Below, piece after piece: positions 43,548 to 53,050 of a DNA stretch of 64,000 nucleotides (position 1 is its first letter; each line of letters begins with the position of its first letter). The notes below the pieces were generated by a model, which saw only the letters and a program-made list of their open reading frames with translations, searched no databases and was not told the DNA's origin. The position numbers and the translations under genes are program-made. This DNA is from Paenibacillus sp. sptzw28 (lineage in GTDB: Bacteria; Bacillota; Bacilli; Paenibacillales; Paenibacillaceae). The DNA lies in assembly GCF_019550795.1 (NCBI RefSeq), contig NZ_CP080545.1, positions 3,568,001 through 3,632,000 of the forward strand, written 5' to 3'.

Positions 43548-44837
43548 TTAAATCAGATACATCAAGTATCTCCAGTATATATATACCGTAGAAATCACAA
43601 TGGATAGCAGCATCAGCGGGAAGCCGTATTTGAAATAGGTCATGAAGGAAATAGGATGACCTTCCTTCCCGGACATACCGGCGACGATCAGATTCGCGCT
43701 TGCTCCTATAAGAGTACCATTGCCTCCAAGGCACGCGCCCAGAGCAAGGCTCCACCAGAGCGGCTCCAAATTGTCTATTCCCATCGTTCCCATATCTTGA
43801 ATCATCGGGATCATTGTGGCTACGAAAGGAATGTTATCGAGAAACGCCGATGCGATCGCGCTCAGCCACAGTATTAACATGGACGTCGCGACCAGATCCC
43901 CGTCGGTCAAATCAACCGCCTTCTCAGCCAGCTTCTCTATAACTCCCGTTTCGATCAGTCCGGAGACGAGAACAAACAACCCTACGAAAAAGAAGATGGT
44001 GGTCCATTCCACGCGGCTCAATGCTTGCTCCATCATATGCTCGCCGGTTAACAGCAGCAGCAGGAATGCGCCGGCAAGCGCTACGGTTGCCGATTCAAGA
44101 TGCAGTGATTGATGCAGGAAAAACCCGATTATCGTAATTCCCAATACCGTCAAGCACTTGACGAGCAGCTTGCGGTCCGACAGCAGTTGTTTCTCATCCA
44201 GATCCATCACGCTTTTCATATTCTCGGCAGACGTTTTAAGCTGCTTGCGGAATAAAAGAATGAAAATCGGAATATGTACCGCCATCAGTATCGCTGCGAT
44301 CGGGGCGAGGTTCACGATAAACGCCATAAAGGTAAGCTCTTGAACCGCGCTTCCGATCATAATATTGGGCGGATCTCCGATCAACGTGGCAGTTCCTCCG
44401 ATATTGCATGCGATGATCTGAGTGATCAGAAATGGCATAGGCGGAACCCTTAGTTGTCTTGTAATGCTGAAAGTGACGGGCACCATTAGAAGAACGGTTG
44501 TTACATTATCCAAGAATGCTGAGCCGACCGCCGTTATCAGGGCCAGGGCAACCATGATGTGAACCGGATTTCCCTTGGCTTTCTTGGCCGCCCAAATGGC
44601 GATATATTTGAACAAGCCGGTATCCGCCGTTATGCTCACTATGATCATCATTCCTACAAGCAGTCCAAGCGTATTGAAATCAATATGGTGCAGAGCTGTT
44701 TCTTGATTGACGATACCGAGGGCCACCATGAGCACTCCGCCAATCATGGCGACAATGGTACGATGAATTTTCTCCGAAATGATAAGCGCATAAATAATTA
44801 GAAATAGTCCGATTGCCAAAATTGCTTGTTGTTCCAT
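43548..44837 (-). CDS. ArsB/NhaD-superfamily ion transporter
   Basis: A 429-residue membrane protein with about 11-12 segments. The two inverted halves show the repeated motif AFLDNVTTVLLMVPVT and AFLDNIPFVATMIPM, and GGTATLIGDPPNIMIG and GGNGTLIGASANLIVAG, the hallmarks of the ArsB/NhaD/SLC13-like family. Substrate could be arsenite, Na+/H+ or dicarboxylates; no arsR or arsC lies nearby, so arsenite is not favoured. Start at ATG 44837 with AAGGAGAGG; the upstream frame has none. Confidence 0.85.
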   Translation of the reverse strand: MEQQAILAIGLFLIIYALIISEKIHRTIVAMIGGVLMVALGIVNQETALHHIDFNTLGLLVGMMIIVSITADTGLFKYIAIWAAKKAKGNPVHIMVALALITAVGSAFLDNVTTVLLMVPVTFSITRQLRVPPMPFLITQIIACNIGGTATLIGDPPNIMIGSAVQELTFMAFIVNLAPIAAILMAVHIPIFILLFRKQLKTSAENMKSVMDLDEKQLLSDRKLLVKCLTVLGITIIGFFLHQSLHLESATVALAGAFLLLLLTGEHMMEQALSRVEWTTIFFFVGLFVLVSGLIETGVIEKLAEKAVDLTDGDLVATSMLILWLSAIASAFLDNIPFVATMIPMIQDMGTMGIDNLEPLWWSLALGACLGGNGTLIGASANLIVAGMSGKEGHPISFMTYFKYGFPLMLLSIVISTVYIYWRYLMYLI

Positions 44838-44889
44838 GCTGCCTCTCCTTCTGCGGTTCATACCGGCATATTGTTTGCTTCGCAACCCC

Positions 44890-44924
44890 AAAAAATGCAA
44901 AAAGAAGCCTGTCAATGACAGGCT
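44890..44924 (-). terminator. Terminator of the CBO0543-family gene
   Basis: Minus-strand stem AGCCTGT with ACAGGCT over a short loop, followed by TCTTTTTGCATTTTTT. Confidence 0.85.
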
Positions 44925-45008
44925 CCTCCGAAAAACCAATTATTCAACTAATTTTTATTATACTGAGAATGAAATAAAAATTCAAGTGAACATGATATTT
45001 TCACCCTG

Positions 45009-45464
45009 TTATGCCGACCTTTGCTGCAGTCGCTGGAGCAGACGCCAGTTGCCGACCAGGATCATAAATAATAACGGATATTCGAGAAACGAGTACCATA
45101 ATTTCCAGCCGTTATAATAGAGATATCCGCTCTTGAGAGCCAAATACTCATAAAAAGTCGCTACACTGACACAAGCAAGCAGGTATAATGATTTGGGCCA
45201 GAAGCCTTTGAGCACCGCCCAGAAATTCAAAAATATAATGTTTGAAGCCGGAAAAATCCCGAATTCGTAAACAAATCCCAGCGGGTCTACACCTTTATTA
45301 AAATACCCATACAAATCTAATTTAAGATCCAGATAAATATCGACGGCCAACTGGAGCATCACTGCAAAAGCCGATGTAGCATACATCTGCCAATACGGGA
45401 TATGCTTGGGCACTATGAAGGCAAATACATTTATTAGAAAGATCGTAACCCAAAATAACACCAT
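45009..45464 (-). CDS. CBO0543-family membrane protein
   Basis: A 151-residue protein with four hydrophobic segments (VLFWVTIFLINVFAFIVP, YATSAFAVMLQLAVDIYLDL, IIFLNFWAVLKGF, LEYPLLFMILVGNW). The pattern DLKLDLYGYFNKGVD and EFGIFPASNIIFLNF fits the CBO0543 family common in Bacillales, whose function is unknown. Single gene with its own terminator. Confidence 0.7.
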   Translation of the reverse strand: MVLFWVTIFLINVFAFIVPKHIPYWQMYATSAFAVMLQLAVDIYLDLKLDLYGYFNKGVDPLGFVYEFGIFPASNIIFLNFWAVLKGFWPKSLYLLACVSVATFYEYLALKSGYLYYNGWKLWYSFLEYPLLFMILVGNWRLLQRLQQRSA

Positions 45465-45586
45465 GTTCTTTGCCTCTGCTCCCTCGCTGCGGCATAGTGT
45501 CTGGTTAGTCCGCTGTATCGGCAGTTATTCCCACATTTCCTTAAAGATAACCTCTTTGACTCTACGGTCAAGAAGGCCTCAGGATT

Positions 45587-48268
45587 CTATCCGGCTTTCG
45601 CCGTTTCACGGCTTTGTTCGCCATTCCATTGGATCCAGGCCTGTGCCGCGGCTATTCGGGCAAGTGGAATCCGGTAAGGTGAACAGCTTACATAATTCAA
45701 TCCAACCCGCTGGCAGAAAAAGATGGACTCTTTATCTCCTCCGTGTTCCCCGCATATGCCTGTTTTGAGAGAAGGCTTCACCGATCTGCCGGCCGATACG
45801 GCCATCTCGATCAGGCGGCCGACTCCTTCCGTATCCAATACCTGGAACGGGTTGTGGGAAAGAAGCTTCTGATCGATATAGTGGGTTAAGAATTTCCCTT
45901 CGGCATCATCGCGGCTGTACCCAAGCGTCATCTGTGTCAAATCGTTCGTTCCGAAAGAGAAAAAATCGGCATACGGCGCAATTCTATGTGCGGTCAGCGC
46001 AGCACGGGGAACCTCGATCATGGTTCCTATCTTATAATCCAGTCTTCTTCCCTTCTCTTCTCCGAGAATTTCGCGGGCCAAAGCTTCGACACGCTCTCTA
46101 AGCAGCTTTAGCTCCGAATCGTGTCCGACAAGAGGGATCATAATTTCGGGCAGAACCTTTATTCCAGCGTCGACGCACTTTAAGGCGGCTTTAAATATCG
46201 CCTCGGTCTGCATGTCGTATATTTCCGGATAGACGATCCCCAGTCTGCAGCCCCGTTGGCCGAGCATTGGATTCGCCTCATGCAGAGAATTCACCTTCTG
46301 TAATAGAACGGTCAGTCTTCGGCGTTCCGGTTCCGCATCAGCTTGGCCCTCACCCAGCTGAGCGAGCTGCTTCTGCAGTTCGGCCGAATTAGGCAGAAAC
46401 TCATGCAGCGGCGGATCAAGGAGGCGAATCGTAACGGGAAGTCCGTCCATCTGCTCGAATATTTCCTCGAAATCCTGCTGCTGCATCGGCAGGAGCTGCG
46501 CCAGCGCTTGAACGCGTTCTTCTTTGCTTTCCGCCAAAATCATCTTCTGCACGATAGGCAGCTTCGCAGGCGAAAGGAACATATGCTCGGTGCGGCATAA
46601 TCCGATTCCCTCGGCGCCGAACTCTCTTGCAGTTCTCGCATCCTGAGGGCTATCCGCATTTGCGAGTACCTTCAAGGTCCGGACTTCATCCGCCCATTCA
46701 AGCATCCGCTCAAGCTCAGGCGTAATCTCCGCTTCGCGGAGCGGTACAATTCCAGCAATGACACGGCCGCTCCCGCCGTCAAGAGTCAGCCACTCCCCCT
46801 CTGTCAACGATCTGCCATCGACCAATATTCGTTTTTCCTCGAGTTGAATCCGGATCGATTCGCAGCCGCAAACGCAGGGTTTGCCCATGCCTCTGGCCAC
46901 TACAGCCGCATGGCTCGTCATGCCGCCCCGGCTGGTAAGAATTCCTTCGGCAGCCAGGACGCCATGGATGTCTTCAGGCGTTGTTTCAGGTCTGACCAGA
47001 ATGACTTGTTTTCCCGAACGCGCCCATTCTTCAGCCGTATCCGCATCGAACACGATCTGACCAGCCGCCGCACCGGGAGAAGCGGGCAGCCCGGTCGCCA
47101 ATAGATCTTTCACCGCTGCTTCATCAATGCCTCTATGCAGGAGCTGGTCAAGGTGGGCAGCCTCTATTCGGTTCAAGGCATCCTCCTTCCGGAGCAAACC
47201 CTCAGTGACCAGATCGACCGCGATTTTAAGTGCCGCCTGCGCGTTCCTCTTGCCGCCCCGGGTTTGGAGCAGATACAACTTGCCGTTCTCTACCGTGAAC
47301 TCGATGTCCTGCATGTCTTTATAATGCAGTTCGAGCCCATTCGCCACCCGTGACAGCTGCTCATAAACATCGGGCATTTCTTCATGAAGTGTTTGGATCG
47401 GCTGGGGGGTTCGAATGCCTGCAACAACATCCTCTCCCTGAGCGTTGATTAAGTATTCTCCGTATAACCCGGTTTCACCGGTTGATGGATTTCGTGTAAA
47501 TACGACTCCGGTTCCGCAGTCGTTTCCTTTATTGCCGAACACCATACACTGAACGTTAACAGCTGTTCCTTGATCATCCGGGATCTGATTTATTTTCCTG
47601 TAAACGATTGCCCTTGGATTGTTCCATGAACCGAATACCGCCTCAATTGCAAGCTGCAGCTGTTCGTGGACATTTTGCGGGAAAGGTCGATTGGCATGCT
47701 TGATATAACAACTGTTGTAAAGGCCCGTCAGCCTTATCCAGCCGTCTGCTGAAACCTCCTGGTCGTCCATGACGCCTTCTTCCGTTTTTAATTGTTGGAG
47801 AAGACGGTCAAAGTGGATATGCTCAATACCGAGGACGACATTGCCGAACATCTGCATTAACCTGCGGTAACAGTCATAAGCAAAACGCGGGTTGCCCGTT
47901 AGCTTGGCCAGACCTTCAACCGATTCGTCATTCAAACCCAAATTCAGGATCGTATCCATCATTCCGGGCATTGAGGTAACGGATCCGGATCTGACTGAGA
48001 CAAGCAGCGGATTTTCCCGTTCTCCGAAGCCTTGTCCCGTTCTCGCTTCCAAGTCTGCCATTGCCTCTGTGATTTGCGTCATGATGCCCTGCGGCAGATT
48101 CCGTTCATGATGAAGATAGGCTTTGCAAGCGTCTGTCGTTATGGTGAATCCCTTCGGGACGGGAAGACCAACGCGCGTCATCTCCGCCAAATTCGCACCC
48201 TTTCCACCCAGCAGAGTTTTCATTCCGGCATTTCCCTCAGTGAAGCCGTACACTTGTTTTTGATTCAT
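45587..48268 (-). CDS. ppdK: Pyruvate, phosphate dikinase
   Basis: An 893-residue PPDK. The N-terminal ATP-grasp part (FTEGNAGMKTLLGGKGANLA, VSVRSGSVTSMPGMMDT), the central phosphohistidine domain with catalytic His in SRGGMTSHAAVVARGMGKPC, and the C-terminal PEP/pyruvate barrel (FFSFGTNDLTQMTLGYSRDD, LKTGICGEHGG) are all intact. It interconverts ATP, phosphate and pyruvate with AMP, diphosphate and PEP. Start at 48268, GGGGAG nine bases upstream. The 120 bases after the stop hold no clear terminator. No regulatory-protein gene (PDRP type) lies beside it. Confidence 0.97.
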   Translation of the reverse strand: MNQKQVYGFTEGNAGMKTLLGGKGANLAEMTRVGLPVPKGFTITTDACKAYLHHERNLPQGIMTQITEAMADLEARTGQGFGERENPLLVSVRSGSVTSMPGMMDTILNLGLNDESVEGLAKLTGNPRFAYDCYRRLMQMFGNVVLGIEHIHFDRLLQQLKTEEGVMDDQEVSADGWIRLTGLYNSCYIKHANRPFPQNVHEQLQLAIEAVFGSWNNPRAIVYRKINQIPDDQGTAVNVQCMVFGNKGNDCGTGVVFTRNPSTGETGLYGEYLINAQGEDVVAGIRTPQPIQTLHEEMPDVYEQLSRVANGLELHYKDMQDIEFTVENGKLYLLQTRGGKRNAQAALKIAVDLVTEGLLRKEDALNRIEAAHLDQLLHRGIDEAAVKDLLATGLPASPGAAAGQIVFDADTAEEWARSGKQVILVRPETTPEDIHGVLAAEGILTSRGGMTSHAAVVARGMGKPCVCGCESIRIQLEEKRILVDGRSLTEGEWLTLDGGSGRVIAGIVPLREAEITPELERMLEWADEVRTLKVLANADSPQDARTAREFGAEGIGLCRTEHMFLSPAKLPIVQKMILAESKEERVQALAQLLPMQQQDFEEIFEQMDGLPVTIRLLDPPLHEFLPNSAELQKQLAQLGEGQADAEPERRRLTVLLQKVNSLHEANPMLGQRGCRLGIVYPEIYDMQTEAIFKAALKCVDAGIKVLPEIMIPLVGHDSELKLLRERVEALAREILGEEKGRRLDYKIGTMIEVPRAALTAHRIAPYADFFSFGTNDLTQMTLGYSRDDAEGKFLTHYIDQKLLSHNPFQVLDTEGVGRLIEMAVSAGRSVKPSLKTGICGEHGGDKESIFFCQRVGLNYVSCSPYRIPLARIAAAQAWIQWNGEQSRETAKAG

Positions 48269-48563
48269 TCAGCTTATCTCCCCTTTAACGAAATTCAATA
48301 TGCAGCATGATTCTGCCATTTATCACATCTTTAATATACATATTCCATATTTAATACGCAATATAATTTTATATATTACACAATATATACACATTTAAGG
48401 TGTACTTAAAATCACTGAGTGCAGGTGATTCCGGCCAGTTTTCCATTTCTGCACACATAGAAATATGTTGACTCGGGGTAAGGGCACAAGCAGGATGATA
48501 ACCATCTCTATAAACTATACAAAGCTATGGCTATGATTAATCCGGAAGAAGGAGCGATAGAAA

Positions 48564-49142
48564 ATGGCTGTGAACGAAACATACAACCGTGACTTTATTT
48601 CTATATTGAACGGTCTGATGGCATCTTCGGTAAGCATTCTTGACATCGGCAGCGGAATTGGTGTTCTGCTCGAGCAGTATGCGGCCCGCTTTATCGTCGC
48701 ACTTGATATCCACCGTCCGTATTTGGAGAAAAGAGTTTACACATCTCCCCGTATCATTCCAATTAATGCCGATGCCCAGGATATTAACCGTCTGTTTTTG
48801 CCGAAAACGTTTCAAATGGTGACGCTCGTCGATACGATTGAGCATTTCACCAAGCAGGACGGACTGGCGCTTTTGAAAAAGGCGGAATTGGTGGCGCGTA
48901 ACCGGGTCATTATTTTCACGCCGAGAGGTTTCTTTCCGCAGTCTGTTGATCATTACGGATTAAGCGGTGAGAAATATCAGACCCATTACAGCGGATGGGA
49001 GCCGGAAGATTTCGCGAGACTGGGATATGAGGTTACAATTCTTAAAAACTTCCATACGTCGGAGAATCGCGCGTTTGTCCAATCGTTCGGAATCAACCAT
49101 CCACCAGTCGATGCGCTTATCGCCTGGAAAAATAAGCCCTGA
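48564..49142 (+). CDS. Class I SAM-dependent methyltransferase
   Basis: A 192-residue protein with SAM motif I in ILDIGSGIGVLLEQY (about 29-43), the acidic motif II region in FIVALDIHRPYL, and a motif IV-like stretch VTLVDTIEHFTKQDG. The substrate cannot be told; the small size and lack of an extra domain fit a small-molecule or glycan methyltransferase. Start at 48564 with AAGGAG nine bases upstream. It is one of few plus-strand genes and diverges from ppdK; the 295 bases between them hold only AT-rich sequence in which I see no named regulatory site. Confidence 0.8.
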   Translation: MAVNETYNRDFISILNGLMASSVSILDIGSGIGVLLEQYAARFIVALDIHRPYLEKRVYTSPRIIPINADAQDINRLFLPKTFQMVTLVDTIEHFTKQDGLALLKKAELVARNRVIIFTPRGFFPQSVDHYGLSGEKYQTHYSGWEPEDFARLGYEVTILKNFHTSENRAFVQSFGINHPPVDALIAWKNKP

Positions 49143-49174
49143 ATTATCTGTGCCCGGTTATCCGCCTATCATGC

Positions 49175-49202
49175 AAAGCCCCTGCACCGGTGCAGGGGCT
49201 TT
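49175..49202. terminator. Perfect bidirectional terminator between convergent genes
   Basis: A 28-base perfect palindrome, AAAGCCCCTGCACC followed by its complement, serving the plus-strand methyltransferase gene and the minus-strand YitT-like gene. Confidence 0.9.
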
Positions 49203-49221
49203 AAGTTCATATATTGGCCGC

Positions 49222-49899
49222 TTAAATATTATGTGCTGTTGCTGGAAGATTCAGCGTGCATAAGCTTGTGGCGATCCCTCCGGCAATTATGGTAATAAAG
49301 GAGAGCAGGAAGGTATCTTCTGGCAGCAGCAGTTTCCCGAAGCTTATAATAATTGCATCCATGATTAAAATAAGGACACCCACATTCACCGGTAAGTGCT
49401 TGGAAATAAATTTCGCCAGCAAATCCATTCCTCCGGTCGAACAATCATGTCTGAGCATAATGCCGATTCCGGTACCTATTACCGCTCCGCCGATTACGGA
49501 TCTTGTGAACGGCGTCCAGTCTACATAATAGAGAAAATAATATTGATAAGGCTCCAGCAAATCGATCATATAGCTTGAAAAGAGAAGGCCGTTGATACTG
49601 TAGTACAGCGTACCTCGCAGCTTGTAATACCAGGATAGAGCTAAGATAGGAATACTGCACAATAACATGACAAGACCGACCTTTAATTTAAACAGATAGT
49701 TGATAATGAGCGCAATTCCAATTACCCCGCCATCCAGAAGCCTCAAGGGTACAAGGAAAAAATTGATCCCGACCGCGATCAGGACGCTTCCGGCAACAAT
49801 CGCAGCGATTTTTTTCAGCGAAATCAAAGTGAACCAAGCCCCCCGGATACTGCCTGTCTTATGTATATGCATCCGGTTATGGATATTCGCCTGGTTCAC
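49222..49899 (-). CDS. YitT-family membrane protein without DUF2179 tail
   Basis: A protein of up to 225 residues with about five to six membrane segments. Family signs are GINFFLVPLRLLDGGVIGIALI, TGIGIMLRHDCSTGGMDLLA and IIAGGIATSLC. Usual YitT proteins are near 280 residues with a cytoplasmic DUF2179 domain; this one ends after the membrane part. The start is uncertain: GTG 49899 has no clear ribosome site, and a TTG near 49821 has GGGGGG upstream. Function in the family is unknown. Confidence 0.78.
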   Translation of the reverse strand: MNQANIHNRMHIHKTGSIRGAWFTLISLKKIAAIVAGSVLIAVGINFFLVPLRLLDGGVIGIALIINYLFKLKVGLVMLLCSIPILALSWYYKLRGTLYYSINGLLFSSYMIDLLEPYQYYFLYYVDWTPFTRSVIGGAVIGTGIGIMLRHDCSTGGMDLLAKFISKHLPVNVGVLILIMDAIIISFGKLLLPEDTFLLSFITIIAGGIATSLCTLNLPATAHNI

Positions 49900-50012
49900 T
49901 AAGCTGCGGGTAATAAAATCGGTGATGCGTTAGGCTGGCGGAACCTGCTGACGCCGTCCTTGGCGGCGGAGTTTGTTTCTTCACTCTGAAGTTAACTTTA
50001 AGGATAATAAAA

Positions 50013-50035
50013 AACCGGAGGGTTGTCCTCCGGTT
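50013..50035 (-). terminator. Terminator of the 55-residue protein gene
   Basis: Minus-strand stem AACCGGAGG, five-base loop, CCTCCGGTT, then TTTTATT. Confidence 0.9.
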
Positions 50036-50069
50036 CTTTAAAGCGGTCTTGCGCAGGTAAGCACCCGAA

Positions 50070-50237
50070 TTATTTTCGATTGTTCTTATGCTTATTAAAT
50101 GTTTGGTTCACAAGGTTCTCTGTTGCCTCATCGATATTTGAACTTCCCTCTTTAACCTTCTCAATCGCATTTTGAACATACCGTGTTGCCTCATGGTAAG
50201 TATTCTTGACGGTGCCGTTCTGATCATTTTGTTCCAT
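50070..50237 (-). CDS. 55-residue hydrophilic protein, unknown
   Basis: Starts at ATG 50237 with a perfect AAGGAGG site eight bases upstream; a strong terminator follows. The product MEQNDQNGTVKNTYHEATRY continues into a charged helix ending FNKHKNNRK. It resembles the small hydrophilic proteins often made in sporulating Bacillales, but I cannot assign it to a family. Confidence 0.7.
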   Translation of the reverse strand: MEQNDQNGTVKNTYHEATRYVQNAIEKVKEGSSNIDEATENLVNQTFNKHKNNRK

Positions 50238-50346
50238 GGACTGCACCTCCTTCAGTTGTGGCATTCTTAAGTATTGTAGATACTTATATGATGTAATATT
50301 CATGCCCTGAACGGACCTCGCATCCGTTGATTATATTCGCAATTTG

Positions 50347-51684
50347 CTATGCACAAGGCAGATACACGGTAAACTGGGTCCCACGACCTACCTCACTTTG
50401 TACCGAAATGGAGCCTCGATGAGCCTCGACAAATTCTTTTGCAATTGCAAGTCCCAGACCCATGCCGCCCGTATGACGGGAACGTGATTCTTCAACGCGA
50501 TAAAAACGGTCGAACAGGAAGGGGAGCTGCTCCGCCGCGATACCGACTCCGGTGTCCGTAATCGAGACGGAAGCGAAACGCGACTCGTCATGGGAAGTAT
50601 CCGTAATTCGGATCGAAATCTTTCCACCGGACGAGGTATAACGCATGGCATTGATCAGCAAATTATAGAATACTTGCGTAATCCTGTTAGGATCAATGAA
50701 CGCATTCATTTTTTGTGCCGGATACGAGCGAACAATTTCGATATGTCGTTCTTCCGCTTCCGGCTTTAACATATCGATGATCCGATCCAAAACGGGAACA
50801 AGATCGGCCTTGGATCGGTCTAGCTGCAATTTACCCGCTTCGGCCAGCGTTAACTGGTGGAGATCGTCGACGAGCTTGGACAAACGAATTACTTCATCCT
50901 GTATAGGCAATAAGGTTTCCGGAGGAATGTCCCGTCCTCCCTCTTGTATCATTTCCATATGACATTGAATAATGGAAAGCGGCGTCCTTAACTCATGCGC
51001 CACATCGGCTGTCAAATTTTTTCGTACCTCTTCTGCGCGAAACAACTGCTGTGCCATATGATTGAGCGCTTCGGTTACTTTCCCGAATTCATCTCTTGTT
51101 GTCACGGGAATGCGAATGTGAAGCTCTTGGGCTGCAATTTTGTGTATGGCGGGGATGAGACGTTTCAGGGGCTGCGTTAATTTCTTGGTTAACCATAAGC
51201 CAAGAAGCAATGCAATGATCCCCGTTAAGGCCGGTACCCATAAACCTTGGGTGCGCATGGAGTCCAGTATATACTTCTTTAATAGATAATCTTCGGCCGA
51301 TTCCCACCCGTCGACATAGATCGTGCCGACCGTCGTTCCGTTTACCATGACTGTATTCAGTTTCCCCTGCTGTATCAACGACCCGGGAACGCTCGACCCT
51401 CTAAAAAACAAGATGTTTTCATCAGGAGACAAGGCAATCTCGCGTTGATCCGTATTTCTCTGCTCCAATCCGTCTGAAATCTTCATTTCCTCTATGCCTT
51501 CCCATGAATTTTTATGCTCCTTATAGTAGATTTCAAACAACTCTGTCGTTTTTTCTTTGAAGTAACGTTCAAAACGGCTTTCTAAGTATCCTTGGGTTGC
51601 CCCATAGTAGCCCACCGTGACAAAAAGAACCAGAACCGCCATCGCGCCAAACAATTTATCTCCGATGCACCACTGAACGTTCAT
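50347..51684 (-). CDS. Sensor histidine kinase (BaeS-like)
   Basis: A 445-residue kinase: membrane segment near 13-28, an extracellular sensor loop of about 120 residues, a second segment (LWVPALTGIIALLLGLWL, about 150-165), HAMP, HisKA with phosphoacceptor His in DVAHELRTPLSII, and an ATPase domain with NLLINAMRYTSSGG, DTGVGIAAEQLPFLFDRFYR and GMGLGLAIAKEFVEAH. Its start overlaps the stop of the OmpR-type regulator gene by four bases. Stimulus unknown; cell-envelope sensing is usual for BaeS relatives. Confidence 0.93.
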   Translation of the reverse strand: MNVQWCIGDKLFGAMAVLVLFVTVGYYGATQGYLESRFERYFKEKTTELFEIYYKEHKNSWEGIEEMKISDGLEQRNTDQREIALSPDENILFFRGSSVPGSLIQQGKLNTVMVNGTTVGTIYVDGWESAEDYLLKKYILDSMRTQGLWVPALTGIIALLLGLWLTKKLTQPLKRLIPAIHKIAAQELHIRIPVTTRDEFGKVTEALNHMAQQLFRAEEVRKNLTADVAHELRTPLSIIQCHMEMIQEGGRDIPPETLLPIQDEVIRLSKLVDDLHQLTLAEAGKLQLDRSKADLVPVLDRIIDMLKPEAEERHIEIVRSYPAQKMNAFIDPNRITQVFYNLLINAMRYTSSGGKISIRITDTSHDESRFASVSITDTGVGIAAEQLPFLFDRFYRVEESRSRHTGGMGLGLAIAKEFVEAHRGSISVQSEVGRGTQFTVYLPCA

Positions 51685-52367
51685 AACTTGTCACCGAATC
51701 GATAACCGAATCCGAACACGGTTTGAATATATTTCGGGATCGCCGGATCGTTCTCGATTTTTTTCCGCAAATTGCTGATATGGGAATCGATTGTGCGCTC
51801 GTAGTTGATGAAATCATCTTGCATGACCGATTTCATCAGTTGAAGCCGACTGAAAACTATACCGGGCTTTGCGGCCAAAGTAATCAGTAATTTGAATTCT
51901 GTAGGAGTAAGAACAATTTCCGCGCCTTCCTTCATGACTTGGCATTTCGATTCGATAATCGTCAAGTCTCCCCTTAGCATCGTCTGAATTTCTTCGGATT
52001 TACCCTGAATGCGGCGTAATACGGAACGTATTCTCGCCGCCAACTCTCTCAAACTGTAAGGCTTTGTCATGTAATCGTCGGCTCCGATTTCCAAACCGAT
52101 AATTTTGTCCGTCTCCTCTGTTTTTGCCGTCAACATAATGATTCCATAAGACCCTATGTTCCGAAGTTCGCGGCAAACTTCAATGCCGCTCATTCCCGGA
52201 AGCATCCAGTCTAAAACAACCAAAGCCGGACGCTCCGTTCTGGCTGCAGTCAGCGCATCCTTGCCCGTCGTGGCGCTCACAATCCGAAACCCTTCATTTT
52301 GTAAATATGAAGCCATCGCCTCAAGCATTTTCACTTCATCGTCAACCAGAAGTATAGTTGTTTCCAT
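51681..52367 (-). CDS. OmpR-family response regulator
   Basis: A 228-residue regulator: receiver (1-120) with D9/D10, phosphoacceptor D53 (VVLDWMLPGMSG) and Lys in MTKPYSL, then a winged-helix DNA-binding domain (about 130-226; LTPTEFKLLITLAAKPGIVF, YIQTVFGFGYRFG). Encoded ahead of its kinase. It diverges from the plus-strand genes at 52578-53050, whose promoter region it shares, so these may be targets (inference). Confidence 0.95.
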   Translation of the reverse strand: METTILLVDDEVKMLEAMASYLQNEGFRIVSATTGKDALTAARTERPALVVLDWMLPGMSGIEVCRELRNIGSYGIIMLTAKTEETDKIIGLEIGADDYMTKPYSLRELAARIRSVLRRIQGKSEEIQTMLRGDLTIIESKCQVMKEGAEIVLTPTEFKLLITLAAKPGIVFSRLQLMKSVMQDDFINYERTIDSHISNLRKKIENDPAIPKYIQTVFGFGYRFGDKL

Positions 52368-52577
52368 CTAAAACCCCGCTTCCTTCTGCCGTTTTTACTC
52401 GTATTATAGCTTTATTTTTAAGCAAAAACATAAACACCATGAAAAAAGAATATGTTCTCCACAAGTCCTTAACATCGGCTTGATAAACTATGTTTGAGCA
52501 TGAGATGAACGCGGCAGCAAGGTGTACATAAATAGAAAATTCAACCCGCTAGAAAAAAGAATCTAGGAGGAGAAAGA

Positions 52578-52619
52578 GTGGCCCCTATCAGGGTACGTTA
52601 CATTGTGTCAGTTTTTTAA
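52578..52619 (+). CDS. Possible 13-codon upstream frame (leader peptide)
   Basis: A GTG at 52578 sits after a strong AGGAGG-type site (52565-52571) and opens a frame reading MAPIRVRYIVSVF before TAA at 52617. It ends 26 bases ahead of the DUF6223-like gene's start. Either a leader peptide that tunes the next gene or the residue of a truncated gene. Confidence 0.35.
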   Translation: MAPIRVRYIVSVF

Positions 52620-52645
52620 AAACAACAAAGAGGAGTGATTAACAA

Positions 52646-53050
52646 ATGAAAATGAAGCTAGTTTCATTCATAATACTTTGTGCATTTCTGCTTGTTCCAA
52701 CTATTGCCTCTGCTGAAGTGACCAACGGTAATGTCGTATACGGATTAACCCCCGGTCGACTCTGGGCCACGATGGACGCGGTGGTGGGGCTGATCAGCGC
52801 GGTCATCGGCGGGCTGTCTCTGGCCCGCTCCGCCGGTCGTTTCGGCACCGGCTCCGGGCGACGCGGGGCTATCGTGGCCGCGGTGGTGGCGCTGATCGTC
52901 ATAGTCTACGCTGGGCTGCATCTGGCCAACTTCACCGGTGGTTTCGGCACCGGCAGCGGGCGAGCCGGGGCCATCGTGGCCATTGTGATGGGGCTGACCG
53001 GCATGGTCCTCGCTGGGCTGACTCTGGCCCGCTCCCGCCGCGCCGGCTGA
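52646..53050 (+). CDS. Secreted/membrane DUF6223-like protein with chimeric composition
   Basis: A 134-residue protein: signal peptide (1-23, ending IASAEV), then GLTPGRLWATMDAVVGLISA and two similar units of a hydrophobic segment followed by a GTGSGR-GAIVA loop (GRFGTGSGRRGAIVA and GGFGTGSGRAGAIVA), then LARSRRAG. This resembles DUF6223 proteins of Actinobacteria. The first 100 bases are AT-rich like the host, while the rest is very GC-rich (46 of 60 bases are G or C in 52801-52860) with G/C-ending codons. It looks like a transferred actinobacterial body behind a native signal peptide. Ribosome site GAGGAG about nine bases upstream. Confidence 0.75.
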   Translation: MKMKLVSFIILCAFLLVPTIASAEVTNGNVVYGLTPGRLWATMDAVVGLISAVIGGLSLARSAGRFGTGSGRRGAIVAAVVALIVIVYAGLHLANFTGGFGTGSGRAGAIVAIVMGLTGMVLAGLTLARSRRAG

